Positions 1 through 8,209 are shown, counted from the first letter of the stretch. The stretch is 64,000 bases of DNA from DASWJZ01 sp963761005 (GCA_963761005.1 CAVXFK010000027.1:310001-374000), one strand, 5' to 3'. Made by a program: numbers and translations. Notes: generated by a model not told the origin, from the sequence alone.

Positions 1-496
1 AAGCGGCGAGGTCGTGCATGGTGTTGACGAAATAGGTCTCGAAACGGTTGACCGCCTCGATGGCGAGCTTCACACCCTGTTTTTGAGCGTAGTCGCCGAC
101 CTTGCGATGCACGCTGCGTGCGCGCGCGCGCTCCGCGGCGGTCGGACTCTTGCCGGAGAAATACCCAAGCGTCTGCGTCAGTGGCCCACCGATGGCGCTC
201 GCACCGAGAGCGGCGGTGCAGTCGACGCAGTATTTCAGGTAATCGACGGCGGCCTTCCGCTGCGCCGCATCCTTGCCGATCGGGTTCTTGTCCTCAGTCG
301 GCACGACGGTGATGGTGGTCCGCCCGAGGCCAAGCTCGTCGAGCATCTTCCCGACCTTGGCGAAGTGGTCTGGCGTCCCCTCGAAGACGGGAATCTCCAC
401 GCCGTCGTAGCCGGTCGCTTTCAGCGCTTCGAGAATGCCCTTGTGCTTCTCCGTGACGTGCGTCGTCCAGAGCAGCATGCAGAACCCGATCTTCAC
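1..496 (-). CDS. sugar phosphate isomerase/epimerase, 3' end beyond window
   Basis: The first 165 codons of a TIM-barrel protein of the xylose isomerase-like/AP endonuclease 2 family (tagatose/psicose 3-epimerase and IolE relatives). Reading from GTG at 496 gives VKIGFCMLLWTTHVTEKH, then GYDGVEIPVFEG and a later KLAIEAVNRFETYF segment; the VEIP and AIEAVNRFE strands are places where this family carries metal-binding glutamates. The GTG is preceded by GGGGGA at a good distance, which decides the start. The C-terminal half is off the left edge, so the substrate cannot be judged. It is divergent from the EF-hand gene, and a perfect palindrome lies 55 bp upstream. Family is fairly sure, substrate unknown. 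Confidence 0.85.
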   Translation of the reverse strand, partial: MKIGFCMLLWTTHVTEKHKGILEALKATGYDGVEIPVFEGTPDHFAKVGKMLDELGLGRTTITVVPTEDKNPIGKDAAQRKAAVDYLKYCVDCTAALGASAIGGPLTQTLGYFSGKSPTAAERARARSVHRKVGDYAQKQGVKLAIEAVNRFETYFVNTMHDLAA

Positions 497-551
497 GGAA
501 GAATCCCCCCTCAAATTCGTCGCGTCTTCTTTGCGCAGCTTCGGCGAAGCT

Positions 552-569
552 ATGAGACGGCCGTCTCAT
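552..569. promoter_or_regulatory. 18-bp perfect palindrome, candidate repressor operator
   Basis: ATGAGACGG followed directly by its reverse complement CCGTCTCAT. It sits in the divergent 248-bp gap (497-744), 55 bp upstream of the isomerase start and about 175 bp upstream of the EF-hand gene. TetR-, LacI- and GntR-type regulators bind sites of this shape; no regulator gene is adjacent in the window, so the family is not assigned. Confidence 0.5.
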
Positions 570-744
570 TCGCAAGAGATCACTTTGCGACACGGCGCAC
601 TGCGCGACGCAACCGGCGCGCTGACGGCTCTGCCCACGGTGATCGTTCAGGCGCTCTTAATCATGCCGTCATCCGGGCGGCATTTGTCACACAGCTTCAA
701 CTCCCGCGTGTCAGCATTTGCCCGAAGAGACAGAAGGAGCCGCC

Positions 745-2448
745 ATGCGGCGCTGCAACGCTTTCGGATTTCTCGCCCTCGGCGCGCTCCTGGTGTCGAT
801 GCCGGCGGCCGCACAGACCAACGACGCTCCGCCCGAGGTTCAGCTCTTCGGCAAGTGGATGCGGGGCGGAATCACGTTCGAGACCTTGATGAAGTCGGTG
901 GACAGGGATTTCGCCAACCTCGGCACGGGTGGAGACGCCATCACGGCGGGAGACGTCGCCGTGCACGAGCGCATGCTCGACGCGACCTACCGCGCGAGGC
1001 GGGCGGTCGAGATCATGCAGAAGGACATCGACGGCGACGGCTACGTCACGGAAGACGAGGTCCGCAGCTCGCTCGCTTATGCGGGTCGGCAGAGCTTCTT
1101 CGGCCGCGACATCGACATCACCGCCCGCCAGGATCATGCCGTCGAGCAGGTGATGCAGGCAGACACCGACGGCGACAAGCGGGTCGGGTGGGCGGAAGCA
1201 TCCGCCATGCCGGGGCTCGACACGCCGCAGGGCCGCGCGCAGGCGAAGAGCGTCGAGAAGCTCGCCGACTCGATCAGGCAGGCGTTGCTGCTCGACAGCG
1301 ACAATGATGGCCGCGTGACATTGCGGGAATACGAGGCCGCGGCCGACGCGCTGTTCCGCACAGTCGACACCAATTCAAGCGGCAAGATCACCGAGGACGA
1401 AGCGCGGGCCTTCAAGGAGCGCGCGAAGGAGCCGGTCGCGGCGGTGTCGCACGAGGCGGCCGAGGCGGCTGCGAAAAAGCGCGAGGAGGTGAAGCGTGAG
1501 ACGCTCACCCGCGGAGAGGCTGCGGAGGCGGAGGCCTGCGGAATGCCCGTAGCGTCGGCCGAGGCGGAGGTGATCGTTCTCGGCGCCTATGGTCCGGAGG
1601 CGCTCTCCTCGGTCGCGATCGGAACGCAGGACAAGACCGTGCAAACCGGGAACGTCAACGTGGAGGCGGGCGAGAGTCCGCTCTACGTCGTGATCGCGTC
1701 GCTCGAAGCGTCGATCTGGCGGTTCTCCGGCGCGGTGGAGCGGATCGAGAACGTCGTCGTCACCTCTGGCACCTGGATACCACGGCCGGAGAGCGCGATG
1801 CTTCCGCTTGCGGGCGAAACGGGGCTCCCGGCCGAGCGGGTCACGTTCCTCAAGCGCATCGATTGCATGAAGCCGTTCTGGGAGGTCCCGTCCGTCGCGG
1901 CCGCGAAGGCCGCCGCCCTCGTGACCGAGCAGGTCGGCAAGGCGCCGGTCAAGACGGTCGCGCACTATAATGTCAGCACATTCTCCGTGCCGTCAGGCGC
2001 GATCGAATCGCTGAAGGAAACCGCCGGCCGCTGGCCGCTGATCGTCGTTCCGGGGGCCGGAGCGCTCAGGGTCGAAAACAACGACGGCGGCGTGACCGTC
2101 AGGCGCGAGCCGCTCACCCCGAGCGCCGAGCTCAAGCGCTACAATCCGGGCGGCGTCGTGACGATCGACGTGGAGACCGTCGTCGCATCGCTTCCGCCTG
2201 AGCCTTATGTCGTGCTGCCGGAGGCGGCGGGCCTCAAGCAACTCGTTGACGAGGGGGCGCTGACGCTCAACAGCGAGGGCGAATACTTGATCCATCGGAA
2301 GACACGCTTCCCCGCCGGGCTTTATGGCGGTCACTCGGTGAGCTTCCTCTTGCTGCGCGGCGTGCCGATGCCGGAGGGCGATCCGGGCCACTCGACCGTC
2401 GTCTCGGAGGAGACCGGCGAAGTGCTCTCGGGGCCCCTCCGCCATTGA
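745..2448 (+). CDS. secreted EF-hand protein with uncharacterised C-terminal region
   Basis: A 567-aa exported protein. Residues 1-23 form a signal peptide ending PAAAQ. Four calcium-loop-like motifs follow: DIDGDGYVTEDE (about 94-105), DTDGDKRVGWAE (140-151), DSDNDGRVTLRE (184-195) and DTNSSGKITEDE (208-219). Loops 1 and 3 fit the EF-hand consensus best. Next comes a charged linker (about 225-255), then a region of about 310 residues with many beta-type segments that I do not recognise. ATG at 745 is preferred over the upstream in-frame start at 718 because AAGGAG lies just before it and the signal peptide begins there. Calcium binding is expected from the family; the role of the C-terminal part is unknown. 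It is transcribed alone, convergent with modC 9 bp away. Confidence 0.85.
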   Translation: MRRCNAFGFLALGALLVSMPAAAQTNDAPPEVQLFGKWMRGGITFETLMKSVDRDFANLGTGGDAITAGDVAVHERMLDATYRARRAVEIMQKDIDGDGYVTEDEVRSSLAYAGRQSFFGRDIDITARQDHAVEQVMQADTDGDKRVGWAEASAMPGLDTPQGRAQAKSVEKLADSIRQALLLDSDNDGRVTLREYEAAADALFRTVDTNSSGKITEDEARAFKERAKEPVAAVSHEAAEAAAKKREEVKRETLTRGEAAEAEACGMPVASAEAEVIVLGAYGPEALSSVAIGTQDKTVQTGNVNVEAGESPLYVVIASLEASIWRFSGAVERIENVVVTSGTWIPRPESAMLPLAGETGLPAERVTFLKRIDCMKPFWEVPSVAAAKAAALVTEQVGKAPVKTVAHYNVSTFSVPSGAIESLKETAGRWPLIVVPGAGALRVENNDGGVTVRREPLTPSAELKRYNPGGVVTIDVETVVASLPPEPYVVLPEAAGLKQLVDEGALTLNSEGEYLIHRKTRFPAGLYGGHSVSFLLLRGVPMPEGDPGHSTVVSEETGEVLSGPLRH

Positions 2449-2457
2449 CGTTGGAGG

Positions 2458-3546
2458 TCAGCTGCGGCCGGAGCGATCCGCCTCGACCGCAATGCTCTTG
2501 ATCAGGGCGAAGACGCAAAGCCCGGGGCGAAGGCCGAGCTCGGCGGCGGACTTTCGCGTGATGCGCGAGCGCAGATACTGGCCCGCGGCGGAAAGCAGAA
2601 CCTCGGCAGAGGCGGCATCGTCGACGTCGACCGACACGATCTCGACGGGCACTACGTTGCGGATCGAGAGGCCTTCCGGCGGCGTAAGCGCGAGCGCGAC
2701 ATCCTGCGAGCGGATGCGGAGCCGGACTCTGGCGCCGGACGGGCGGCCGAGCGCCGGCACGACCAGCTCCGCGCCGTCGATCTTCAGCTTGGTCAGCGCG
2801 AATTCCGCGTCCTCGCCGACGATCCTGGCGAGGAGGAGCGCCCCGGCTTCGTGTCGGCCGGTCGCGGGCCCGAGGTCGTAGCGGCCGAACACCTCCTCGA
2901 TCGGGCCGGCGGCGACGAGGCGGCCTTCGTTCAGCACCACGATCGAATCGGCAAGCCGCGCCACCTCGTCGACCGCGTGGCTGACATAGAGGATCGGCAC
3001 GCCGCCCTCGTGCGCGAGCTTCTCCAGAAACGGAAGGATTTCGGCGCGGCGCGCGCCGTCGAGGTTGGAGAGCGGCTCGTCCATCAACAGGATGTCGGGT
3101 GCCGCCATCAGGGCGCGGCCGATCGCGACGCGCTGTGCCTCACCGCCTGAGAGCGTGTGCGGCCGGCGCTCCAAGAAAGCTTCGAGCCCGAGCAGCGAGA
3201 GGACGGACTCAAGCCGCGTCTCGGAGCGGCGCCGGCCTGCCCAGCGACCGTAAAGAAGGTTCGCCTTCACCGAGAGGTGTGGAAAGAGCCGCGCCTCCTG
3301 AAAGACCATGCCGACCCTGCGTTGCCAGGTCGGCAGATTCGCCCTCGTTGCGGAATCGAAGAGGACGCGGCCGTTGAGCAGGATGCGACCTTCGCGCGGC
3401 CGCGCGAGCCCCGCGACCATGGTCACGATCGTCGTCTTGCCGGCGCCCGAGCGGCCGAAGAGCGCGGTCACGCCGGCGCCGGCCTCGAACGCTACGTCGA
3501 GTGTGAAGTCGCCGCGCCGGTCCTGAAGCTCGAGCACGAGACTCAA
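2458..3546 (-). CDS. modC: molybdate ABC transporter ATP-binding protein ModC
   Basis: ATPase of the molybdate importer, 362 aa, on the cytoplasmic face of the inner membrane. Visible motifs: Walker A GRSGAGKTT (about 31-39), signature LSGGEAQRVAIGRAL, Walker B ILLMDEPLSNLD, a switch histidine in YVSHAVDEV, and a C-terminal TOBE/Mop-like region with VRLRIRSQDVALAL. Length matches ModC. The start is taken as TTG at 3546, which overlaps the modB stop in ATTGA; a GTG three codons further in is the alternative. A longer open frame to 4269 is only read-through against modB. It is the last gene of modE-modABC, so it should share ModE control from the box at 5056-5081. Confidence 0.95.
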   Translation of the reverse strand: MSLVLELQDRRGDFTLDVAFEAGAGVTALFGRSGAGKTTIVTMVAGLARPREGRILLNGRVLFDSATRANLPTWQRRVGMVFQEARLFPHLSVKANLLYGRWAGRRRSETRLESVLSLLGLEAFLERRPHTLSGGEAQRVAIGRALMAAPDILLMDEPLSNLDGARRAEILPFLEKLAHEGGVPILYVSHAVDEVARLADSIVVLNEGRLVAAGPIEEVFGRYDLGPATGRHEAGALLLARIVGEDAEFALTKLKIDGAELVVPALGRPSGARVRLRIRSQDVALALTPPEGLSIRNVVPVEIVSVDVDDAASAEVLLSAAGQYLRSRITRKSAAELGLRPGLCVFALIKSIAVEADRSGRS

Positions 3547-4235
3547 TGCGCGGCCTGCCTCCGGCGCATACGGCGCGCCAGCACTTCGGAAAGGATCAGG
3601 GCTGAGAGTGAGATGACGATCGAGACGAGGCTCAGCCTTATCGCAGCCGTCTCGGCGCCGGGTATCTGCAGCGCGGTGTAGATCGCCGAGGGGATGGTCT
3701 GCGTTTCGCCCGGGATGTTCGACACGAAGGTGATGGTCGCGCCGAACTCGCCGATCGCGCGTGCGAAGGCAAGCACGGCGCCGGCAAGAAGGCCTGGAAA
3801 GACGAGCGGCAAAGTCACCGTCGCGAAGACGACCAGGCTCTGGGCGCCAAGGCTCGCCGCCGCGTCCTCCAGCCGCCGGTCGACCGATTCGATCGAGAGG
3901 CGCACGGCGCGCACCATGAGCGGAAAGCCCATGACGGCCGATGCGAGCGCGGCGCCGGTCCAGCGAAAGGCGAAAACGAGACCGAAGGTGTGCTCGAGGA
4001 AAGCGCCGATAGGCCCGCGGCGGCCGAAGCCGATCAGAAGGATGTAGCCGGTGACGACGGGAGGCAGCACCAGCGGCAGGTGCACGATGCCGTCGACCAG
4101 CGTCTTCCCGGGGAAGCGGGCGCGCGCAAGGAGCATCGCGACCGCGACGCCGAAAGGCAGGCTCACGAGCGTCGCAACGACGGCGACGCGCAGGCTGAGC
4201 TTGATCGCGACGAACTCGGCGGGCGTGAAGTCCAT
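3543..4235 (-). CDS. modB: molybdate ABC transporter permease ModB
   Basis: Inner-membrane channel subunit of the molybdate importer, 230 aa, the usual length. It starts MDFTPAEFVAIKLSLRVA and has about five hydrophobic segments. The EAA loop that contacts ModC is visible as EDAAASLGAQSLVVFATVTLP. A conserved periplasmic/cytosolic stretch, GEFGATITFVSNIPGET, is typical of ModB. The ATG at 4235 lies 17 bp after the modA stop, and the stop overlaps the modC start, so the three genes are tightly coupled. Nothing is missing. Confidence 0.95.
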   Translation of the reverse strand: MDFTPAEFVAIKLSLRVAVVATLVSLPFGVAVAMLLARARFPGKTLVDGIVHLPLVLPPVVTGYILLIGFGRRGPIGAFLEHTFGLVFAFRWTGAALASAVMGFPLMVRAVRLSIESVDRRLEDAAASLGAQSLVVFATVTLPLVFPGLLAGAVLAFARAIGEFGATITFVSNIPGETQTIPSAIYTALQIPGAETAAIRLSLVSIVISLSALILSEVLARRMRRRQAAH

Positions 4236-4252
4236 CGCGGGCGGTGCCGTCC

Positions 4253-5035
4253 TCAGGAACCCGGCGCAACCACTCGGAAGCCCTGCTCCTCGAAGCGAGG
4301 CTTGGCGGCGGGTGAGGTCAAATAGTCGAGGAACGCGCGCGCGCCGGGCTTCGCCGACGCGGTCAGGGCTACCGGATAGAGGATCGGCGGATGCGAATCC
4401 TCGGGGAACACCCCGACCACCTTCACGCCCGGATCGACCTTGGCGTCGGTGGCGTAGACGACGCCAAGCGGCGCCTCCCCGCGCGAGACGAGCGCCAGCG
4501 CGGCGCGCACGTTCTCCGCCTCCGCTACTTTGGCCGAGACGCTCTCCCAAACACCAAGCAATTCAAGCGAGGCCTTGCCGTATTTACCGGCCGGCACCGA
4601 TGCCGTCAGCGCCATCGCCAGCTTGCCGTCGCCAAGCGTCGCCGCGAGCGGGAAGTTCGGGCCGATATCCACGTGCACGTCGCTTGCTACGGGCGCGACG
4701 AGCACGATGTCGTTGCCGAGCAGCGTTACGCGCGTGTCGGACACGATCAGGTCCTTGCCGGCGATGTCGTTCATCCAGTCGAGATCGGCGGAGAAGAAGA
4801 TGTCGGCCGGCGCGCCCTGCTCGATCTGCTTGGCCAGCGCCGAGCTCCCGGCGTAGCTGACGGTCACCGTCTTGCCGGTCGCCTTGAAATAATCGTCGAC
4901 GATGGCGTCGAGCGCGTTCTTGAGGCTCGCCGCGGCGAAGACGAGCGTCGCATCGTCGGCTTGCGCGCGGGCGGGAAGGCTCACGGCAGTAACGGCGAGA
5001 AACGTCAGGACAAGGGAGGCGATCCGCTTCGACAT
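4253..5035 (-). CDS. modA: molybdate-binding periplasmic protein ModA
   Basis: Captures molybdate (and probably tungstate) in the periplasm for ModBC; 260 aa. The N-terminus MSKRIASLVLTFLAVTAVSLPARAQA is a signal peptide. The mature protein starts with TLVFAAASLKNALDAI, whose serine-containing loop is a known oxyanion-binding site in ModA, followed by YAGSSALAKQIEQGAPADIFFSA, another ligand-contact stretch. ATG at 5035 places the signal peptide at the start; the longer open frame to 5089 would run through the ModE box and is rejected. It lies 20 nt downstream of that operator and 50 bp after the modE stop. Confidence 0.96.
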   Translation of the reverse strand: MSKRIASLVLTFLAVTAVSLPARAQADDATLVFAAASLKNALDAIVDDYFKATGKTVTVSYAGSSALAKQIEQGAPADIFFSADLDWMNDIAGKDLIVSDTRVTLLGNDIVLVAPVASDVHVDIGPNFPLAATLGDGKLAMALTASVPAGKYGKASLELLGVWESVSAKVAEAENVRAALALVSRGEAPLGVVYATDAKVDPGVKVVGVFPEDSHPPILYPVALTASAKPGARAFLDYLTSPAAKPRFEEQGFRVVAPGS

Positions 5036-5055
5036 CAGGGGCTCCAGGGCAACTC

Positions 5056-5081
5056 GCGTTATTCCCGAACAGAAATAACGC
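5056..5081. promoter_or_regulatory. ModE box (molybdate-responsive operator) before modA
   Basis: Perfect inverted repeat GCGTTAT - 12 nt - ATAACGC. The arms match the CGTTAT/ATAACG half-sites known for ModE. It starts 4 nt after the modE stop and ends 20 nt before the modA start, with modE coding for the cognate regulator just upstream. Position fits repression of modABC by molybdate-loaded ModE. modE itself lies upstream of the box and would not be controlled by it directly. Confidence 0.8.
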
Positions 5082-5085
5082 AATG

Positions 5086-5454
5086 TCAAGAGCCCCGCGG
5101 CTGCTTCGCCAACTCCCTCGCAAGCGCGCGGAAATCCGGCTCGACGACCGACCAGGATCCTTCCTCCATGCGGCGGAAGCGCTCGACGACCTTGTGGCCG
5201 AGCGGGGTCAGCGATGCGCCGCCACCGCCGCGACCGCCGGTCTCGGCGACGACAAGCGGGGTGCGGAATATTCCGTTCAGCTCCGCGACGAGGCCCCAGG
5301 CGCGGCGGTAGCTCATCTTGAAGCGGCTGCCGGCGGCGCGGATTGAGCCGGTCTCCGCGATCGCTTCGAGCAGGTCGATCTTGCCCGGGCCGAGCGCTGC
5401 GCCGTGGCGAAGCACCACGCGCAGTCTGAGCCCGCCGCCGTTTGCTTTACGCAT
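5086..5454 (-). CDS. modE: ModE-type molybdate regulator, DNA-binding domain only
   Basis: A 122-aa winged-helix protein of the ModE N-terminal (LysR-like HTH) type: LDLLEAIAETGSIRAAG, then SYRRAWGLVAELN and LTPLGHKVVERFR. The ATG at 5454 has a strong GGGAGGAG before it and gives MRKANGGGLRLRV, the normal start. E. coli ModE has about 262 residues with two C-terminal Mop domains for molybdate; these are absent here, as in many alphaproteobacterial single-domain ModE proteins. How this form senses molybdate is not clear from sequence; ModC-type Mop domains or other partners could be involved. Upstream of and in line with modABC. Confidence 0.9.
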   Translation of the reverse strand: MRKANGGGLRLRVVLRHGAALGPGKIDLLEAIAETGSIRAAGSRFKMSYRRAWGLVAELNGIFRTPLVVAETGGRGGGGASLTPLGHKVVERFRRMEEGSWSVVEPDFRALARELAKQPRGS

Positions 5455-5506
5455 AGCTCCTCCCGCGCGGGAGGCTAACAGTCCGCGCGGCGCGGCGCAG
5501 CCCTTC

Positions 5507-7018
5507 TCAATGGCGCGTGTGTCGGCCACGGAGCGGCTTCAGCTCACCCCAGGGCGGGACGCCGCCAATGCGGCGCAGCCGCGCGAGCTCCGTCTTCCCG
5601 CCCTCGCCGTCGTCCGGCTCGTCGAGAAATTTCAGGCGCGCCTGCACGTGCGTCGCCTCGAGCGCATCGAGGAAGAGCGTACACCAGCGGCGCGCGGTGC
5701 CGGTGCGCACGGCGTCGTTCAGCATCAGCCAGCGCTCCTTGCGCTCGCCGAGCGGCATCCGGAGCGCCCGCTGCAATGCCTCCGCCATCTCGCCGTAGTC
5801 GTAAGGGTTGACGATCAGCGCCTCGGTCAGCTCGCAGGCAGCACCCGCGAAGCGCGACAGGATTAGGACACCCGGATCTTCCGGGTCCTGGGCGGCGACA
5901 AATTCCTTCGCCACCAGGTTCATGCCGTCGCGAAGTGGCGTCACCAGCCCAACGTGGCTGGCGCGGTAGAGCCCGGCGAGGCCCTTGCGCGAGAAGCCGC
6001 GCGTCATCACCCGCATCGGCGTCCAGTCGAGGAGGCCGTAGGCACCGTTGATGTGACCGGCGAGCTCCTCAAGCTCGCGGCGGAGCCGCGCATAGGCCTT
6101 CACGTTCTCGCGCGAGAGCGGTGCGACCTGCAGAAAGTCCACCTTGCTGCGGTTCTCGGGGTAGTCCTTGAGCAGCCGCTCGAACGCCAGGAGGCGCTCC
6201 GGGATGCCCTTCGTATAGTCGAGCCGATCGACGCCGATGATCTGCTTGCGGTCGTTCAGGTCGGAACGGATCTGCGAATAGCGGCGCTTCCCCTCCGCCG
6301 TCTTGGCAAAGGTCGCGAAGCGCTCCGCGTCGATGCCGATCGGGAAGACGTCGGCGCGAAGCCGCCGGCCGCCGACTTCGATCCAGCCGGCCTCAAGCTC
6401 TTTTCCGCCGAACTCGGTCGTCAGGAAGCGGGCGAAGTTGCCGCGGTCGGTCTCGGTCTGGAAGCCGACGACGTCATAAGCAAGCATGGAGCGGACGAGC
6501 CTGTGCGCATCGGGCAGGGCCGTCAGCACTTCCGCCGGCGGAAAGGGAACGTGCAGGAAGTAGCCGAGCGCGCCGGTGAATCCGGAGGCCCTGATCTGGC
6601 CGCCGAGCGGGATGAAATGATAGTCGTGCACCCAGACGAGGTCGTCGGGCTTCAGCAGCGGCGCGAGGCGCGCGCCCATGCGCTCGTTGATGCGCCAGAA
6701 TCCTTCGGCAAAACGCCGGTCGTAACCGGCGAGGTCCATGCGGTAGTGAAGGATCGGCCAGAGCGCCTGGTTGGCGAAGCCGTTATAGAAATCGGCAAGG
6801 TCGACCTGCGTCATGTCGATGGTGACGAGTTGCACGTCGCCTTCCGACTTGATCTGCAGCGGACCGAATGTGCCTTCTTCGCTGATCTTGCCCGACCAGC
6901 CGAACCAAAGACCGCTTCGCTGGCGAAGCGCATCCGCGAGTCCAACCGCAAGACCGCCCGCCTTTCCCTCGTCGTTCAGCGGACCGACGCGGTTGGAAAT
7001 GACGACCAGGCGGTTCAT
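5507..7018 (-). CDS. otsA: alpha,alpha-trehalose-phosphate synthase OtsA
   Basis: Joins UDP-glucose and glucose-6-phosphate to trehalose-6-phosphate (glycosyltransferase family 20), a step in making the stress protectant trehalose. 503 aa. Family motifs are all present: RLVVISNRVGP at the N-terminus, GKAGGLAVGL, WFGWSG, WVHDYHF, FLHVPFPPAEV, VDRLDYTKGI and DGMNLVAKEFVAAQ. ATG at 7018 follows CAGGGAG. No otsB phosphatase is adjacent, so it must be elsewhere or another enzyme serves. An EcfG-type promoter (7075-7100) ends about 57 nt upstream, which fits known general-stress control of otsA in rhizobia. Confidence 0.97.
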   Translation of the reverse strand: MNRLVVISNRVGPLNDEGKAGGLAVGLADALRQRSGLWFGWSGKISEEGTFGPLQIKSEGDVQLVTIDMTQVDLADFYNGFANQALWPILHYRMDLAGYDRRFAEGFWRINERMGARLAPLLKPDDLVWVHDYHFIPLGGQIRASGFTGALGYFLHVPFPPAEVLTALPDAHRLVRSMLAYDVVGFQTETDRGNFARFLTTEFGGKELEAGWIEVGGRRLRADVFPIGIDAERFATFAKTAEGKRRYSQIRSDLNDRKQIIGVDRLDYTKGIPERLLAFERLLKDYPENRSKVDFLQVAPLSRENVKAYARLRRELEELAGHINGAYGLLDWTPMRVMTRGFSRKGLAGLYRASHVGLVTPLRDGMNLVAKEFVAAQDPEDPGVLILSRFAGAACELTEALIVNPYDYGEMAEALQRALRMPLGERKERWLMLNDAVRTGTARRWCTLFLDALEATHVQARLKFLDEPDDGEGGKTELARLRRIGGVPPWGELKPLRGRHTRH

Positions 7019-7074
7019 GCCGCTCCCTGTAAAACTACTTCGCCGCGTTATCGAGGATAATGCCCTATTAATGT

Positions 7075-7100
7075 AACGATCTGGTGAGTGACTCCGTTCC
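7075..7100 (-). promoter_or_regulatory. EcfG-type (general stress response) promoter for otsA
   Basis: On the minus strand GGAAC (7100-7096), 17 nt, CGTT (7078-7075): an exact fit to the GGAAC-N16/17-CGTT consensus of alphaproteobacterial EcfG/RpoE2 sigma factors. The expected transcription start would be about 50 nt before the otsA ATG. It lies just after the stop of the 58-aa ORF, so otsA would have its own stress promoter. Confidence 0.7.
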
Positions 7101-7109
7101 GGCGTGCAG

Positions 7110-7286
7110 TCAACCCACGAGAGCCGCGAGCCAAGCGTGAACAGCGTCGACATCAGGGAGGCGATAGAGCGCGTTCGCCTCGCCGACGCCGACATTTACG
7201 CCAAATCCGCCGATCTTCTGCGCAGCGCTGATCGCATCCTCATCGGTTCCAGGATCGAGCGCGGGCGGGCGGGGATTCTCGCTCAT
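7110..7286 (-). CDS. 58-aa protein coupled to ligD-like gene, unknown function
   Basis: Reads MSENPRPPALDPGTDEDA, then SAAQKIGGFGVNVGVGEA and ends VHAWLAALVG. The ATG overlaps the stop of the upstream polymerase gene as ATGA, so translation is probably coupled. It is too short for most gene callers and has no motif I recognise; a proline-rich acidic N-terminus precedes a glycine/valine-rich middle. It could be a small accessory protein or a non-functional tail ORF. The GC-rich third-position pattern and the tight overlap support a real gene. Confidence 0.5.
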   Translation of the reverse strand: MSENPRPPALDPGTDEDAISAAQKIGGFGVNVGVGEANALYRLPDVDAVHAWLAALVG

Positions 7287-8194
7287 GCTGCTCCGACCGC
7301 TTGCAGCATTTTCTTGGTTATCGATTGTGCGACGTCGGAATATCCGGCCCAGGGATCGCCGATCCCGCGCGCTCGCTCCGGCATCGACTTGACGGTGAAG
7401 GCATTTGCGGCGTCGATCGTGTCAAGCTCATCCCAGGCGAGGGGTGTCGCGACCGGCGCGCCGTCGCGCGCGCGGGTCGAATAGGGCGCGATCGCGGTCG
7501 AGCCGCGCTCGTTCCTGAGATAGTCGACGAAGATCAGGCCTTTCCGCTTCGCCTTCGCCATGTTGGCGACGTAACGGTCGGGGGCGTCGGCCGCGAGCCT
7601 TGCGGCAAACCCCTTGGCGAAGGTCTTCACTTGCGGCCATTCCGACCGCCGCGAAAGCGGCGCGACGACGTGGATGCCCTTGCCGCCGGTCAGAAGTGCA
7701 AAGGAGTTTAAGCCCAGCGCGGCGAGGCGCTCGCGCACATCGACCGCAGCGCGCCGCACGTGGTCGAACCCGAGCCCGACATCCGGATCGAGATCGAAGA
7801 CGAGCCGGTCGGGCTTCTCCACTTGATCGATCCGCGAGCCCCAGATGTGGAACTCCAGCACTCCCATCTGCACGCCGGCGACGAGCCCAGCAATGTCGGT
7901 CAGGAAGAAATAGCTGGCCTTCGTGCCCGACGCCTCGGCGATCGGCGTGCTTTGCATGGCACTCGGGAAGCCGCCGGTATCGTGCTTCTGGAAGAAGCAT
8001 TCCTTGCCACTGCCGGCCGGACAGCGAACGAGGCTGAGCGGACGGTTCGCGATATGCGGCAGCATCAATTCGGCGACTGTCTCGTAGTAGGCGGCGAGGT
8101 CGCCCTTGCTCAGCCCCTGGCCGGGGAAGAGCACGCGGCCGGGATGCGTCAGCCGGACGCCGGCCGTGACGATCGCCTCGTTGTCGCCGGTCAT
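7283..8194 (-). CDS. stand-alone LigD-type polymerase (PrimPol) domain protein
   Basis: 303 aa, corresponding only to the polymerase domain of bacterial NHEJ ligase LigD (archaeo-eukaryotic primase fold). Seen: LTHPGRVLFP at the N-terminus, EFHIWGSR (about 114-121), the metal-binding FDLDPD (133-138), LLTGGKGIHVVAPL, and DYLRNERGSTAIAPYSTRAR near the end. These are the LigD polymerase signatures. The ligase and phosphoesterase domains are absent, and no Ku gene is in the window. Such separate proteins are known in Hyphomicrobiales; they may fill gaps or add ribonucleotides at breaks, but that is by analogy. Followed by the overlapping 58-aa ORF. Confidence 0.92.
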   Translation of the reverse strand: MTGDNEAIVTAGVRLTHPGRVLFPGQGLSKGDLAAYYETVAELMLPHIANRPLSLVRCPAGSGKECFFQKHDTGGFPSAMQSTPIAEASGTKASYFFLTDIAGLVAGVQMGVLEFHIWGSRIDQVEKPDRLVFDLDPDVGLGFDHVRRAAVDVRERLAALGLNSFALLTGGKGIHVVAPLSRRSEWPQVKTFAKGFAARLAADAPDRYVANMAKAKRKGLIFVDYLRNERGSTAIAPYSTRARDGAPVATPLAWDELDTIDAANAFTVKSMPERARGIGDPWAGYSDVAQSITKKMLQAVGAA

Positions 8195-8209
8195 CGCGTC
8201 CTCGCCTGA

